From Streptomyces sp. CC0208 (GTDB lineage Bacteria > Actinomycetota > Actinomycetes > Streptomycetales > Streptomycetaceae): a DNA stretch of 64,000 nt. Location of the stretch: NCBI RefSeq assembly GCF_003443735.1, contig NZ_CP031969.1:6324001-6388000 (forward strand). Direction: 5' to 3'. A program made the translations under genes and the position numbers. This document shows positions 17,177 through 25,770 of this stretch, in pieces (within the stretch, counting starts at the first letter, position 1; every line of letters starts with the position of its first letter). The notes under the pieces were generated by a model. That model made no database searches. It was not told the origin of the DNA and saw nothing but the letters and a program-made list of their open reading frames with translations.

Positions 17177-18649
17177 TCACGACACGCTGCGCAGCGCGTC
17201 CGCCGGCCGCATCCGGGACGCCCGCCAGCCGCCCATCGCCCCGGCGATCAGCCCGCCGGTCACCGCGAGGCCCACGGCGAGCGCGATGGTGGTCATCGAG
17301 ACCGGCGCGGACAGCGCGATCTCCAGGGTGTTCTGGGAGGCCTGCCCGCCGGGACCACCGCCACCGCCCGGACCGCCACCCGTACCGCCGCCACCGGTGT
17401 TCCCGAGCTGCGCGGTCAGCTTGGGGCTGATCGCGGTCACCGTGTACGCGGCCGCGAGGCCGAGTCCGATGCCGAGGGCGCCGCCGAGCAGGCCGTTCAC
17501 GATCGACTCGCCGACGACCTGCCGGGTGACCCGGCGACTCGGCCAGCCGAGCGCCTTCAGAGTGCCGAACTCCCGTACCCGGCGCGAGACCGCGGAGGAG
17601 GTCAGCAGCGCGGCCACCAGGAAGGCGGCGACGAGCACGGCGATCGACAGCCACTTGCCGACGCTGGTCGCGAGGTCGGAGGCGGTGGACAGCGAACCGG
17701 ACACGGTCTCCGCGAGATCGGCGGACGTCGTGACGGTCGTACCGGAGATGTTCTTCTGGATCGCCGCCTTGACGGAGTCGATCTGCTGCGAGTCGGTCGC
17801 CTTGACGTAGACCGTGGTGACCTGGTTCTTGGCGTCGGCCAGCGTCTGCGCCTGCTTCAGCGGCAGGTAGACGTCGGTGGTGGACTCGCTGCTGTCGGGC
17901 GTCGCGATGCCGATGATCGTGTACTTGCTGCCGGAGATGGTCAGGGTCTTGCCGAGCTTGAGGGAGTTCTCCTTGGCGTACGCCTTGCTGACGACGGCGA
18001 CCTTCGCGTTGGTCTGCGCTGCGGTGAAGGTCTTGCCGGTGGTGATCTTCGAGCCGGCGAGCGGGCCGAGCGTCTGGTCGGTGACGTCGACGCCGGCGAC
18101 CGAGTAGGAGTTCACGTCGAAGTCGGCGCCGCCGCCCTGGACCTGGGGCGCGGCGGTGCTGTTGCCGCCTGAGCCGCCGCCCGGACCGCCCTGGCCGCTG
18201 TTCCCTGTGTTTCCGCCGGCACTCTGCGCCTTGCCCTGGGTGAAGGAGCCGTCGACCTTGGTGACGTTGAGCGTCAGCGCGCCGACCGCGCCGGCGACGC
18301 CCTTCTGCGCGGCGACCTTGGTGACCACGCCGGACGCCAGGGCCTGACCGCCCTGGGTCATCACGCGGTCGGAGCTCTGTGTGGCGTCGCTGTCGTTGGA
18401 ATTGGCGTCGAACCGGAAGTTCGGTCTGCCCGAACTTCCGGACGTGGGGGCGGACCTGGCCTTGGTGACGGTCATGTCGGTGCCGAGGCCGTACAGCGAC
18501 TTCAGGACCTTGTCCTGAGCCTGAGTCATGCCGGCCGACACCGAGTTGACGGTGATGACCAGCGCGATACCGAGCGCCAGACCCAGTGCGATGACCAGGG
18601 CCGCCTTCTTGCGCCGGCCCAGCTCGCGCTTGAGATAGATGCCAAACAT
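17177..18649 (-). CDS. FtsX-domain ABC transporter permease (MacB-like)
   Basis: 490 aa. Topology: one N-terminal helix (AALVIALGLALGIALVITVNS), a large extracytoplasmic region of about 290 residues, then three C-terminal FtsX helices with the conserved VREFGTLKALGWPSRRV coupling segment. Gly-rich tracts (GGPGGGSGGN and TGGGPGGGGGPGG) interrupt the outer domain and the loop before the third helix. Together with the ATPase it should form a MacB-type exporter or envelope-signalling ABC system; in Gram-positives these often handle peptides or antibiotics. The start is ATG at 18649 with GAGGAACGGG upstream. Two 19-bp direct repeats lie about 80 nt before the start and suggest response-regulator control. 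Confidence 0.9.
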   Translation of the reverse strand: MFGIYLKRELGRRKKAALVIALGLALGIALVITVNSVSAGMTQAQDKVLKSLYGLGTDMTVTKARSAPTSGSSGRPNFRFDANSNDSDATQSSDRVMTQGGQALASGVVTKVAAQKGVAGAVGALTLNVTKVDGSFTQGKAQSAGGNTGNSGQGGPGGGSGGNSTAAPQVQGGGADFDVNSYSVAGVDVTDQTLGPLAGSKITTGKTFTAAQTNAKVAVVSKAYAKENSLKLGKTLTISGSKYTIIGIATPDSSESTTDVYLPLKQAQTLADAKNQVTTVYVKATDSQQIDSVKAAIQKNISGTTVTTSADLAETVSGSLSTASDLATSVGKWLSIAVLVAAFLVAALLTSSAVSRRVREFGTLKALGWPSRRVTRQVVGESIVNGLLGGALGIGLGLAAAYTVTAISPKLTAQLGNTGGGGTGGGPGGGGGPGGQASQNTLEIALSAPVSMTTIALAVGLAVTGGLIAGAMGGWRASRMRPADALRSVS

Positions 18650-18992
18650 CCCGTTCCTCGAAGGTTCTTGGCGCCCGCTGTGGGCGCGCCCTCAAGGTAG
18701 GGACGCCGCATTGCGGGGCCGTGAGGAAGCGATGTGCGAGGGCTGAGAAGGGATGTGCGCGAGCTGAGAATGTGCGCGGCGGCCGTCCACGGACCGGTGC
18801 GTACCTCGCGGTCCCACGCGAGATCCACCCCCACCCGGTCCATGGATGGCCGCCGCGCTCCCCCCTCGGATGCGGTCGTCGGAACGCCACCCCTCAAGTG
18901 TGAAGCTCTTGTGGAGGACGCGTGATGAGCATAAGCCGCCAACCGGCCGCAGTGGGGTGGAATCTTGTATTCCGCTTGTGGTAATCGGCTGC
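18650..18992. other. upstream region of the MacB-type operon; no gene seen in the remainder
   Basis: Besides the direct repeats at 18731-18770 it holds a -10-like TACCTT on the minus strand near 18690 and, close to the SDR 3' end, the inverted repeat GGAAT-N5-ATTCC at 18959-18973. No open frame here has a plausible start and coding composition. Confidence 0.4.
18731..18770 (-). promoter_or_regulatory. two 19-bp direct repeats upstream of the MacB-type operon
   Basis: On the plus strand GATGTGCGAGGGCTGAGAA (18731-18749) and GATGTGCGCGAGCTGAGAA (18752-18770) agree at 17 of 19 positions and start 21 bp apart, two helical turns. Tandem direct repeats with this spacing, just above the likely -35, are the usual arrangement for OmpR-type response regulators. 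No two-component genes are adjacent. Confidence 0.5.
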
Positions 18993-19751
18993 TCAGCCAC
19001 GCCCCACATAGGGCATCGCCGTCGCCAGTACGGTCGCGAACTGCACGTTCGCCTCCAGCGGCAGCTCCGCCATGTGCCGCACTGTGCGCGCCACGTCGGC
19101 CACGTCCATCACCGGTTCCGGCACGACCTCCCCGTTGGCCTGGAGGACTCCGGCCCGCATGCCCGCGGTCATGTCGGTCGCCGCGTTCCCGATGTCGATC
19201 TGCCCGACCGCGATGCCGTACGGCCGCCCGTCCAGCGACAGCGACTTGGTGAGGCCGGTGAGGGCGTGCTTGGTCGCGGTGTAGGCGACGGAGTGCGGCC
19301 GGGGCGTGTGCGCCGAGATCGAGCCGTTGTTGATGATCCGCCCGCCCCGCGGGTCCTGCTCCTTCATCTGCCGGTACGCCGCCTGCGCGCACAGGAACGC
19401 CCCGTTGAGGTTGGTGTCCACCACGTGCCGCCACGCGTCGTACGACAGCTCCTCCACCGGCACCCCGCCGGGCCCGAAGGTCCCCGCGTTGTTGAACAGC
19501 AGATCCACCCGCCCGAACCGCTCCACGGTGGCGGCGAACAGCGCGGCCACGTCCTCGGGGACCGAGACGTCCGTCCGTACGGCGAGAGCGGCGCCCTCGG
19601 GCACGAGGGCCGCCGTCTCCTCCAGCGTCTCGGTCCGCCGCCCGGCCAGCGCCACCGACCAGCCCGTCCGCAGCAGTTCCACGGCGACCGCGCGGCCGAT
19701 CCCCGAGCCCGCGCCGGTCACCACGGCGGTCTTCACGTTCTTGGTGTCCAT
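18993..19751 (-). CDS. SDR-family oxidoreductase
   Basis: 252 aa classical short-chain dehydrogenase. The cofactor motif TGAGSGIG is at residues 13-20, NNAG is present, and the catalytic Ser-Tyr-Lys triad is in [20 protein letters not shown]. The Arg after the first strand (AGRR) suggests NADP(H). Substrate unknown. It lies 28 nt downstream of a Gfo/Idh/MocA gene in the same direction, so the two probably form a two-gene redox operon. Confidence 0.92.
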   Translation of the reverse strand: MDTKNVKTAVVTGAGSGIGRAVAVELLRTGWSVALAGRRTETLEETAALVPEGAALAVRTDVSVPEDVAALFAATVERFGRVDLLFNNAGTFGPGGVPVEELSYDAWRHVVDTNLNGAFLCAQAAYRQMKEQDPRGGRIINNGSISAHTPRPHSVAYTATKHALTGLTKSLSLDGRPYGIAVGQIDIGNAATDMTAGMRAGVLQANGEVVPEPVMDVADVARTVRHMAELPLEANVQFATVLATAMPYVGRG

Positions 19752-19779
19752 GAACCCGCAGCGTAGGTGAGACGGGGGC

Positions 19780-20799
19780 TCACGCCGGCGTGACGATCCC
19801 GGCGGTCTCTCCCGGGTAGCGCACGCCGATCCGGTCCCGAACCGCGTCCAGGGTCCGCATCACCGCGAGGGTGCCCTCCAGAGGCACCAGCGGGGACTGG
19901 GTCTCACCGGCCCGCAGGGCGCGCATCACCTCGCGGGCCTCGTGCTTGAGGCTGTTGCGGGGCCCGTCGGCCGGGTCGGCGACGAACTCCTCCGGGTCAC
20001 GCCCGTCGCGGTGCAGGACGAAACGGTCCGGGTGGAAGAAGCCGTTCGGGATGTCGATGCGTCCCAGCGAGCCGGTGACCGAGGCGATCGTGGCGGTGCC
20101 GCCGGTCAGTGAGCAGTGCAGGGAGGCGAGCGCCCCGCTGTCCCAGGACAGCAGCGCGCCCGTCTGGAGGTCGACGCCCTCCTCGGAGAGCACCGCCTTC
20201 GCCGTGACGTCCGTGGGCTCCCCGAGCAGCAGGTGCGCGAACGACACCGGGTACACCCCTAGATCGAGCAGCGCGCCCCCGCCCTGGGCCGGGTCCCGCA
20301 GCCGGTGCGAGGGCGGAAAGGGCCCGGCGAGCCCGAAGTCGGCCTGGACGGTGCGCACTTCACCGATCGCGCCGTCGTCGACGAGGGCCTTGAGCCGCCT
20401 GACCAGCGGGTTGCAGTACATCCACATGGCCTCCATGAGGAAGCGCCCGTGGTCCTTCGCGAGCCCGACCAGTTCCTCGGCCTCCCGCGTGTTCAGCGTG
20501 AACGCCTTCTCGCACAGGACATTGCGTCCGGCGGTCAGACACAGCCCGGCGGCCGCGCGATGTGCCGCGTGCGGGGTGGCGACGTACACGACATCGATGT
20601 CCGCGTCCTCGGCGAGGGCACCCCACTCGCCGTACGCCCGCTCGATCCCGAACCGTTCCGCGAACGCCTTCGCCGAGGCCTCGGACCGGGAGGCCACCGC
20701 GACCACCTCCGCGTCCGGCAGATCCACCAGGTCCGCGGTGAACGCGGCCGCGATCCCGCCCGTCGCCAGAATCCCCCAGCGCACGCTCTGCTCCGTCAT
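19780..20799 (-). CDS. Gfo/Idh/MocA-family oxidoreductase
   Basis: 339 aa. The N-terminal Rossmann domain begins [13 protein letters not shown], a variant of the usual GxGxxG, and continues with [20 protein letters not shown]. The family's catalytic-lysine motif appears as [11 protein letters not shown], where EKP is usual; the Pro to Ala change is seen in some dimeric-dihydrodiol-dehydrogenase-like members. [14 protein letters not shown] also matches that branch. Likely an NAD(P)-dependent dehydrogenase of sugars or dihydrodiols. The start is ATG at 20799 with GGAG 8 nt upstream. Divergent from the efflux pump gene. Confidence 0.9.
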   Translation of the reverse strand: MTEQSVRWGILATGGIAAAFTADLVDLPDAEVVAVASRSEASAKAFAERFGIERAYGEWGALAEDADIDVVYVATPHAAHRAAAGLCLTAGRNVLCEKAFTLNTREAEELVGLAKDHGRFLMEAMWMYCNPLVRRLKALVDDGAIGEVRTVQADFGLAGPFPPSHRLRDPAQGGGALLDLGVYPVSFAHLLLGEPTDVTAKAVLSEEGVDLQTGALLSWDSGALASLHCSLTGGTATIASVTGSLGRIDIPNGFFHPDRFVLHRDGRDPEEFVADPADGPRNSLKHEAREVMRALRAGETQSPLVPLEGTLAVMRTLDAVRDRIGVRYPGETAGIVTPA

Positions 20800-20887
20800 T
20801 CCCGGCTCCACCCTCGCTCACCTGACCGTCGCCACCCTGTACGAGCTGAGAGCATAGGTGTCGGATCACGTGGAGAGGGAGGGGCAC

Positions 20888-22189
20888 ATGCCCGAGCAGG
20901 GGCACCTTGAGCAGCGCGGGCATGTCGAGAGGGCGGACGTACCGGACACGGAACGACCGGCGGCCGCCGTGCGCCGCACCGGTCTGCTCGTCACCCTGCT
21001 CCTCGGCGGCCTCACCGCCACGCCCCCGCTCGCGATGGACATGTACCTGCCGTCGCTGCCGGAGGTCACCGACTCGCTGCACGCGCCCGCCGCCACGGTC
21101 CAGCTCACCCTCACCGCGTGTCTCCTCGGCATGGCGCTCGGGCAACTGGTGGTCGGCCCGATGAGCGACCGCTGGGGCCGCCGGCGCCCCCTGCTCGCCG
21201 GTCTCCTCGTGTACGTCGTCGCCACCGCGCTGTGTGCCGTAGCGCCGACCGTGGAGTTCCTGGTCGGCTTCCGGCTGGTGCAGGGACTCGCGGGCGCCGC
21301 GGGCATAGTGATCGCCCGGGCGGTGGTCCGGGACCTGTACGACGGCGTGGCGATGGCCCGGTTCTTCTCCACCCTCATGCTGATCGGCGGGGTCGCGCCG
21401 ATCGTGGCGCCGCTGATCGGCGGGCAGATCCTGCGGGTGACGGACTGGCGGGGCGTGTTCGTCGTCCTGACGGCCATCGGGGCGCTGCTCGCCGTCCTGG
21501 TGTGGGCGAGGCTGCCCGAGACCCTGCCCGCCGCCGAGCGGCACACCGGCGGCGTCGTCGACGCCCTGCACTCCATGCGCCGCCTCCTCGCCGACCTGCC
21601 GTTCACCGGCTACATGCTCACCGGCGGCTTCGCCTTCGCCGCGCTGTTCGCCTACATCTCGGCGTCCCCGTTCGTGATCCAGGAGATCTACGGGGCCTCC
21701 CCGCAGACGTTCAGCCTGCTGTTCGGCGTGAACTCGGTCGGCCTGGTCGTGGTCGGCCAGATCAACGGCAAGGTGCTCGTCGGCAGGGTCGGTCTGGACC
21801 GGGTCCTGGGTGTGGGGCTGCTGACCGTGACGGCGGCGGCCGCGGCTCTGCTGCTGATGACGACCGGGGTCTTCGGCGAGGTGGGCCTGTTCCCCGTCGC
21901 CGCCGGCCTCTTCGTCCTGATGTCCGCGATGGGTGTCACCCTGCCCAACGCCCAGTCCCTGGCGCTGCTGCGCACCAAGCACTCCGCCGGTTCCGCGTCC
22001 GCCCTGCTCGGCACGTCCTCCTTCCTGATCGGCGCGGTCGCCTCCCCGCTGGTAGGCATGGCGGGGGAGGGCACGGCGGTCCCGATGGCGGTCGTCCAGT
22101 TGGCGGCAGCACTGGTAGCGCTCCTGTGTTTCATGGCAATGTGCCGTCCTTGGAACAGGCGTGCGACTACGGAGGGGGCGGAGAGCTGA
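20888..22189 (+). CDS. Bcr/CflA-family MFS drug exporter
   Basis: 433 aa with 12 hydrophobic helices. The DHA1 motif A is GPMSDRWGRRRPLLAG, and LLGGLTATPPLAMDMYLPSLP at helix 1 plus GAAGIVIARAVVRDLYDG at helix 4/5 are signatures of the Bcr/CflA (bicyclomycin/chloramphenicol) branch. Proton-coupled export of small drugs is expected; the substrate is unknown. The start is ATG at 20888 behind GGGAGGGG; a GTG at 20858 would add 10 residues before the same ribosome site. The stop is overlapped by the next frame (CTGA). Confidence 0.92.
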   Translation: MPEQGHLEQRGHVERADVPDTERPAAAVRRTGLLVTLLLGGLTATPPLAMDMYLPSLPEVTDSLHAPAATVQLTLTACLLGMALGQLVVGPMSDRWGRRRPLLAGLLVYVVATALCAVAPTVEFLVGFRLVQGLAGAAGIVIARAVVRDLYDGVAMARFFSTLMLIGGVAPIVAPLIGGQILRVTDWRGVFVVLTAIGALLAVLVWARLPETLPAAERHTGGVVDALHSMRRLLADLPFTGYMLTGGFAFAALFAYISASPFVIQEIYGASPQTFSLLFGVNSVGLVVVGQINGKVLVGRVGLDRVLGVGLLTVTAAAAALLLMTTGVFGEVGLFPVAAGLFVLMSAMGVTLPNAQSLALLRTKHSAGSASALLGTSSFLIGAVASPLVGMAGEGTAVPMAVVQLAAALVALLCFMAMCRPWNRRATTEGAES

Positions 22190-23316
22190 GCGCACCGAGA
22201 CTGCGCACCGACACACCGGAACGGGCCGGGCTCGACCCCGGGGAACTCCGGCATCTCGTCCGGGACTTCCACACCCTCACTACCGGTGACCGCCCCTGGG
22301 CCCCCGGCGCCGTCCTGGTCGCGGGGCGCGGCCCGGTGATCGCCGTGGAGGAGGCGTCGGGCTGGGCCGTCCGTTACGGCTCCTACGACCCCGAAGCCGA
22401 CGCGGGCGTGGAACTGCCTCCCGAGGCGCGCCTCCCCGTCCGGACGGACACCCCCTTCGACCTGGCGTCCCTCACCAAACTGTTCACGGCTGTGGCGGCG
22501 GTGCAGCAGATCGAACGCGGCACGCTGGGCATCGACGCGCGGGTGGGTGCCTACCTGCCCGACTTCACGGCGGCCGTGACCCACTCGATCACCGTCCGTG
22601 AACTGCTCACCCACACCTCGGGACTGCGCCCCGAACTCCCGTTCCACGACTGCGACAGCGACGAGGAGCGCCTGAACCTCCTGCGTGCCGAGCCGCCCAT
22701 CGGCGTCCCCGGCACCTACACCTACTCCGACCTCAACCCGCTCCTCCTCCAGCACGTCCTCCAACGCATCACCGGCCGCCCCCTCGACGTCCTCGTCCAC
22801 GAGGGCATCACCCGCCCCCTGGGGATGACGTCCACCCGCTTCGGCCCCTGCCCGAGGGCGGCGGCCACGGAGGACCAGCGCCGGCCGTGGGCCAAGGCGG
22901 ACCGGGGGATGCTGCGGGGCGTGGTCCACGACGAGAACGCGTGGGCGCTCGGCGGGGTGGCGGGCCACGCGGGCCTCTTCTCGACCGCCCGCGACCTCGC
23001 GATCTTCTGCCGGGCCCTGCTGGCGGGCGGCGCGTACGGCCCCGCCCGCATCCTCGGCCCGGACTTCGTGGAGCTCCTGCTGACCCCGCCCGGGCTGGGC
23101 TTCGCCATCGACCAGAAGTGGTTCATGGGGGAGCTGGCGGGGCGGGGAGCCGCGGGCCACACGGGCTTCACGGGCACGTCGCTGGTCCTGGACCCGGCGA
23201 CCGACACGTTCGTGGTGCTCCTGGCCAACACGGTGCACCCGAGAAGACGCCCCCCGGACAACCGACCACGGGCGGAGGCGGCGACGCGGGTGGCACGGGC
23301 GGTACGGGGGGCGTGA
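22186..23316 (+). CDS. serine hydrolase, class C beta-lactamase / D-aminopeptidase fold
   Basis: About 376 aa. The SxxK nucleophile motif is in FDLASLTKLFTA, the YxN-like motif in YTYSDLN, and the third motif appears as GHTGFTG near the C-terminus. LLTHTSGLRPELP and GHAGLFSTARDLA are typical of esterase/DD-peptidase-like members of this fold. No signal peptide is visible, so it is probably cytoplasmic. Start: the only codon with a good ribosome site (GGAGGGGGCGGAGAG) is CTG at 22186, which overlaps the MFS stop as CTGA; homologous proteins would plausibly begin MSAPRLRTDTPERAGL. GTG at 22141 is a weaker alternative. The overlap implies translational coupling with the efflux pump. Confidence 0.85.
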   Translation: MSAPRLRTDTPERAGLDPGELRHLVRDFHTLTTGDRPWAPGAVLVAGRGPVIAVEEASGWAVRYGSYDPEADAGVELPPEARLPVRTDTPFDLASLTKLFTAVAAVQQIERGTLGIDARVGAYLPDFTAAVTHSITVRELLTHTSGLRPELPFHDCDSDEERLNLLRAEPPIGVPGTYTYSDLNPLLLQHVLQRITGRPLDVLVHEGITRPLGMTSTRFGPCPRAAATEDQRRPWAKADRGMLRGVVHDENAWALGGVAGHAGLFSTARDLAIFCRALLAGGAYGPARILGPDFVELLLTPPGLGFAIDQKWFMGELAGRGAAGHTGFTGTSLVLDPATDTFVVLLANTVHPRRRPPDNRPRAEAATRVARAVRGA

Positions 23317-23459
23317 GGGCGTGAGGCGCTCAGCTCTCCACGCCGGTCCGGGAGAACCCGGCCCGTCCGTGCGCGCGAGGACGCGGCGCTTGGGGCCGGT
23401 GGGGGCTGGTGGCTAGGTGGCTGGAGGCGCAGCCCTCGCACGGACCCGAAGCGCCCCGG

Positions 23460-23566
23460 GGCGACGGGCCGGACGGTGACAGCGGGGACGAGAACCTGCG
23501 GCGCCCACCGCCAGGGCGGGCCCCATCGTCAGGGCAAGGCCCGCTGTCACCGTCCGGCCCGTCGCC
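23460..23566. other. 27-bp perfect inverted repeat with a 53-nt loop
   Basis: The arm at 23460-23486 (starting GGCGACGGGCCGGACGGTGA) is repeated exactly inverted at 23540-23566. It lies at the left edge of the 20-bp minisatellite and 140 nt past the hydrolase stop. It may act as a transcript end or simply be a product of repeat rearrangement. Confidence 0.6.
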
Positions 23567-23906
23567 AGGATGAGGTCCACCGCGAGGATGAGGTCCACCG
23601 CCAGGGCGAGGCCCGCCCCTGCGCGGCGAGGCCCGCCCCTGCGCGGCGAGGCCCGCCCCTGCGCGGCGAGGCCCGCCCCTGCGCGGCGAGGCCCGCTCTC
23701 GTATGGCGAGGGCCGCTCCCGTATGGCGAGGCTCGCCCCTGCGCGGCGAGGGCCGCTCCCGTATGGCGAGGCTCGCCCCTGCGCGGCGAGGGCCGCTCCC
23801 GTATGGCGAGGCCCGCCCCGGCACTGCGACGCCCGCCCCCACACGGCGAGGCCCACCCCGGCACCGCGACGCCCGCCCCCGCACCGCGAGGCCCGCCCCC
23901 ACACCC
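23567..23906. repeat. GC-rich minisatellite, about 20-bp unit
   Basis: About 16-17 tandem copies of a unit close to GAGGCCCGCCCCTGCGCGGC, starting with two 18-bp AGGATGAGGTCCACCGCG-like units. Four consecutive copies (about 23608-23690) are nearly identical; later ones alternate between CCTGCGCGGC and CCGTATGGC ends and then drift. A 20-bp period shifts the reading frame each unit, so the array is not coding despite being open in several frames. It ends about 9 nt before the -10 element of the next gene. Confidence 0.9.
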
Positions 23907-23914
23907 CCCGCCCC

Positions 23915-23920
23915 TAGAAT
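23915..23920 (+). promoter_or_regulatory. -10 element of a leaderless promoter (Rsm22-family gene)
   Basis: TAGAAT ends 6 nt before the GTG at 23927, so transcription should begin at or next to the start codon. No ribosome site lies in the gap. Confidence 0.6.
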
Positions 23921-23926
23921 CACCGG

Positions 23927-24919
23927 GTGACCGCCCCCGTGCCCCCGGCCGAGACCCTCCGTACCGCTCTCGCTGCCCTTCTCGACGGCCTTCCTCCGAA
24001 GCGGGCCGCCCAGGCGGTGGACCGTCTGATCGCCACCTACCGCGGTGCCACCCCCACCGACACCCCGATCCTGCGAGACCGTGCGGACGTGGCCGCCTAC
24101 GCCGCCTACCGCATGCCCGCCACCTTCGAGGCGGTCCACGCGGCCCTGGAGGCACTCGCCCAGGCCCTCCCCGACTGGACCCCCGCCGGCCACACCGACG
24201 TCGGCGGCGGCACCGGCGCCGCGACCTGGGCGGTCACCGCCACCTGGCCGGGCGACCGGGAGGTCACCGTCCTCGACTGGTCCGACCCCGCGCTCGCTCT
24301 CGGCCGCGAGATCGCCGCCGCGAACCCGGCCCTGAAGGACGCCCGCTGGCAGCGCGCCAGGATCGGCCAGGACCTGGCCCTGCCGGCAACCGACCTGGTC
24401 ACCGTCTCGTACGTCCTCAACGAACTCACCCCGGCCGACCGCACCGCCCTCGTGGACACCGCGGCCGCGTCGGCGCAGACGGTCGTGATCGTCGAGGCCG
24501 GGACCCCCGCCGGGTACGCCCGTGTCATCGAGGCCCGCGACCGCCTGATCGCCGCCGGGTTCCGGGTCGCCGCGCCCTGCCCGCACAGCGCCGCCTGCCC
24601 GATCGTCCCCGGCGAGGACTGGTGCCACTTCTCGGCGCGGGTCAGCCGCTCCTCCCTCCACCGTCAGGTCAAGGGCGGCTCGCTGCCGTACGAGGACGAG
24701 AAGTTCAGCTATGTCGCGGCCACCCGGCTCCCCGCCACCCCGGTACCCGCCCGGGTGATCCGCCGCCCCCAGATCCGCAAGGGCCAGGTCCTCCTCGACC
24801 TCTGCGAGCCCGACGAACAGCTGGCCCGGCGCACGGTCACCAAGCGCCACGGAGACCTCTACAAGGCGGCGAGGGACGCGGCGTGGGGCGACGGCTGGCC
24901 CCCGCCGGACAGGCCGTAG
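23927..24919 (+). CDS. Rsm22/METTL17-family small-ribosomal-subunit protein
   Basis: 330 aa. A Rossmann methyltransferase-like core is visible: TDVGGGTGAATWAV (nucleotide loop) and VTVLDWSDPALALGREIA, then DLVTVSYVLNELTPADR. Downstream is a cysteine-rich signature, CPHSAACP then DWCHFSARVSRSSLHRQVKGG, plus a fourth Cys in LLDLCEP. In the mitochondrial relative METTL17 four such cysteines bind a 4Fe-4S cluster and the protein helps assemble the small ribosomal subunit; true methyl transfer is doubtful. By analogy this is a ribosome-assembly factor. GTG at 23927 has no Shine-Dalgarno and is preceded by TAGAAT at leaderless spacing. A minisatellite ends just upstream. Confidence 0.85.
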   Translation: MTAPVPPAETLRTALAALLDGLPPKRAAQAVDRLIATYRGATPTDTPILRDRADVAAYAAYRMPATFEAVHAALEALAQALPDWTPAGHTDVGGGTGAATWAVTATWPGDREVTVLDWSDPALALGREIAAANPALKDARWQRARIGQDLALPATDLVTVSYVLNELTPADRTALVDTAAASAQTVVIVEAGTPAGYARVIEARDRLIAAGFRVAAPCPHSAACPIVPGEDWCHFSARVSRSSLHRQVKGGSLPYEDEKFSYVAATRLPATPVPARVIRRPQIRKGQVLLDLCEPDEQLARRTVTKRHGDLYKAARDAAWGDGWPPPDRP

Positions 24920-24936
24920 AACCGTCGGGGCCGCGG

Positions 24937-25071
24937 TCACGTCGACGCTTCCCCCACCCCGTCCGCCTCCCCCTTCCCCTTCCCCTTCCCCTGAAGTTTC
25001 CGCGACAGCTCGCGCTCGCGCGCCTGCGGGTCCCGCCGACTTCGAGCATGCCGCCCGTTCCACCGCGCCAT
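24937..25071 (-). CDS. possible small basic protein, 44 aa
   Basis: ATG at 25071 is preceded by AAGGGGGAGG with short spacing and encodes a strongly basic peptide: MARWNGRHARSRRDPQARER, then a GK repeat and an acidic end. Third positions are GC-rich throughout. It is divergent from the TetR gene whose palindromic operator lies between the two starts, so it might be a co-regulated small gene. The GK repeat arises from a CCTTCC simple repeat, so a chance frame cannot be excluded. Confidence 0.35.
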   Translation of the reverse strand: MARWNGRHARSRRDPQARERELSRKLQGKGKGKGEADGVGEAST

Positions 25072-25099
25072 GACCTCCCCCTTTCACTCGCCCGACCCG

Positions 25100-25134
25100 T
25101 GACGAGACGCACCGTCTTGTCAACCTGGTAGGTT
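25100..25134 (+). promoter_or_regulatory. TetR operator and leaderless promoter
   Basis: TGACGAGACG (25100-25109) and CGTCTTGTCA (25113-25122) form an inverted repeat with one mismatch and a 3-bp centre. Seven bases on, TAGGTT (25129-25134) ends 6 nt before the TetR ATG at 25141. An operator directly upstream of the -10 suggests autorepression, and control of the divergent small frame. Confidence 0.6.
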
Positions 25135-25140
25135 CGCCCC

Positions 25141-25770
25141 ATGGCCACCCAGAACCCCAAGCAGCCCGCCCCCGACACCACCCGCCGCAGCGAGAGGTCC
25201 CGCCGCGCCATCTACGACGCCGCCCTCGACCTCGTCGTGGAGGCCGGCTACCCGAAGACCACGATCGAGGGGATCGCCGCCCGCGCGGGGGTCGGCAAGC
25301 AGACGATCTACCGCTGGTGGTCGTCGAAGGCGGAGGTGCTGATGGAGGCGTTCCTCGACCTCAGCGAGCAGGCGGCACGGGAGGCCGGCCCCGAGGAGGC
25401 GTACGCCATCCCGGACACCGGCGACCTCGCCGCCGACCTCAAGGCCGTACTGCGGCTCACCGTGGACCAGCTCAAGGACCCCCGCTTCGAAGCCCCGTCC
25501 CGGGCCCTGGCGGCAGAAGGCGTCGTCAACGAGAAGGTCGGCCGTGCCTTCGTGGCCAAGCTCCTCGAACCCTCGCTCCAGCTGTACGTCGACCGGGTGC
25601 GTGCCGCCCAAGCGGCCGGCCAGGTGCGCCCCGAGATCGACCCGCGGATCGCCCTCGAACTCTGGGTCTCCCCCCTCGCCCAGCGCTGGCTCCAGTACAC
25701 CGGCCCGATCAGCTACGACTACACCGACACCCTCGTCGACTACGCCCTCCACGGCATCGCACCCCGCTGA
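25141..25770 (+). CDS. TetR/AcrR-family transcriptional regulator
   Basis: 209 aa. The N-terminal HTH is complete: AIYDAALDLVVEAGYPKTTI, then IAARAGVGKQTIYRWWSSKAEVLMEAF. The C-terminal ligand domain is the all-helical type seen in actinobacterial repressors of efflux or catabolic genes; ligand unknown. ATG at 25141 is the first codon and has no ribosome site, with a -10 six bases upstream. A 23-bp palindrome between this gene and the divergent small frame fits autoregulation. No transporter is directly adjacent, so its main target may be elsewhere. Confidence 0.9.
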   Translation: MATQNPKQPAPDTTRRSERSRRAIYDAALDLVVEAGYPKTTIEGIAARAGVGKQTIYRWWSSKAEVLMEAFLDLSEQAAREAGPEEAYAIPDTGDLAADLKAVLRLTVDQLKDPRFEAPSRALAAEGVVNEKVGRAFVAKLLEPSLQLYVDRVRAAQAAGQVRPEIDPRIALELWVSPLAQRWLQYTGPISYDYTDTLVDYALHGIAPR

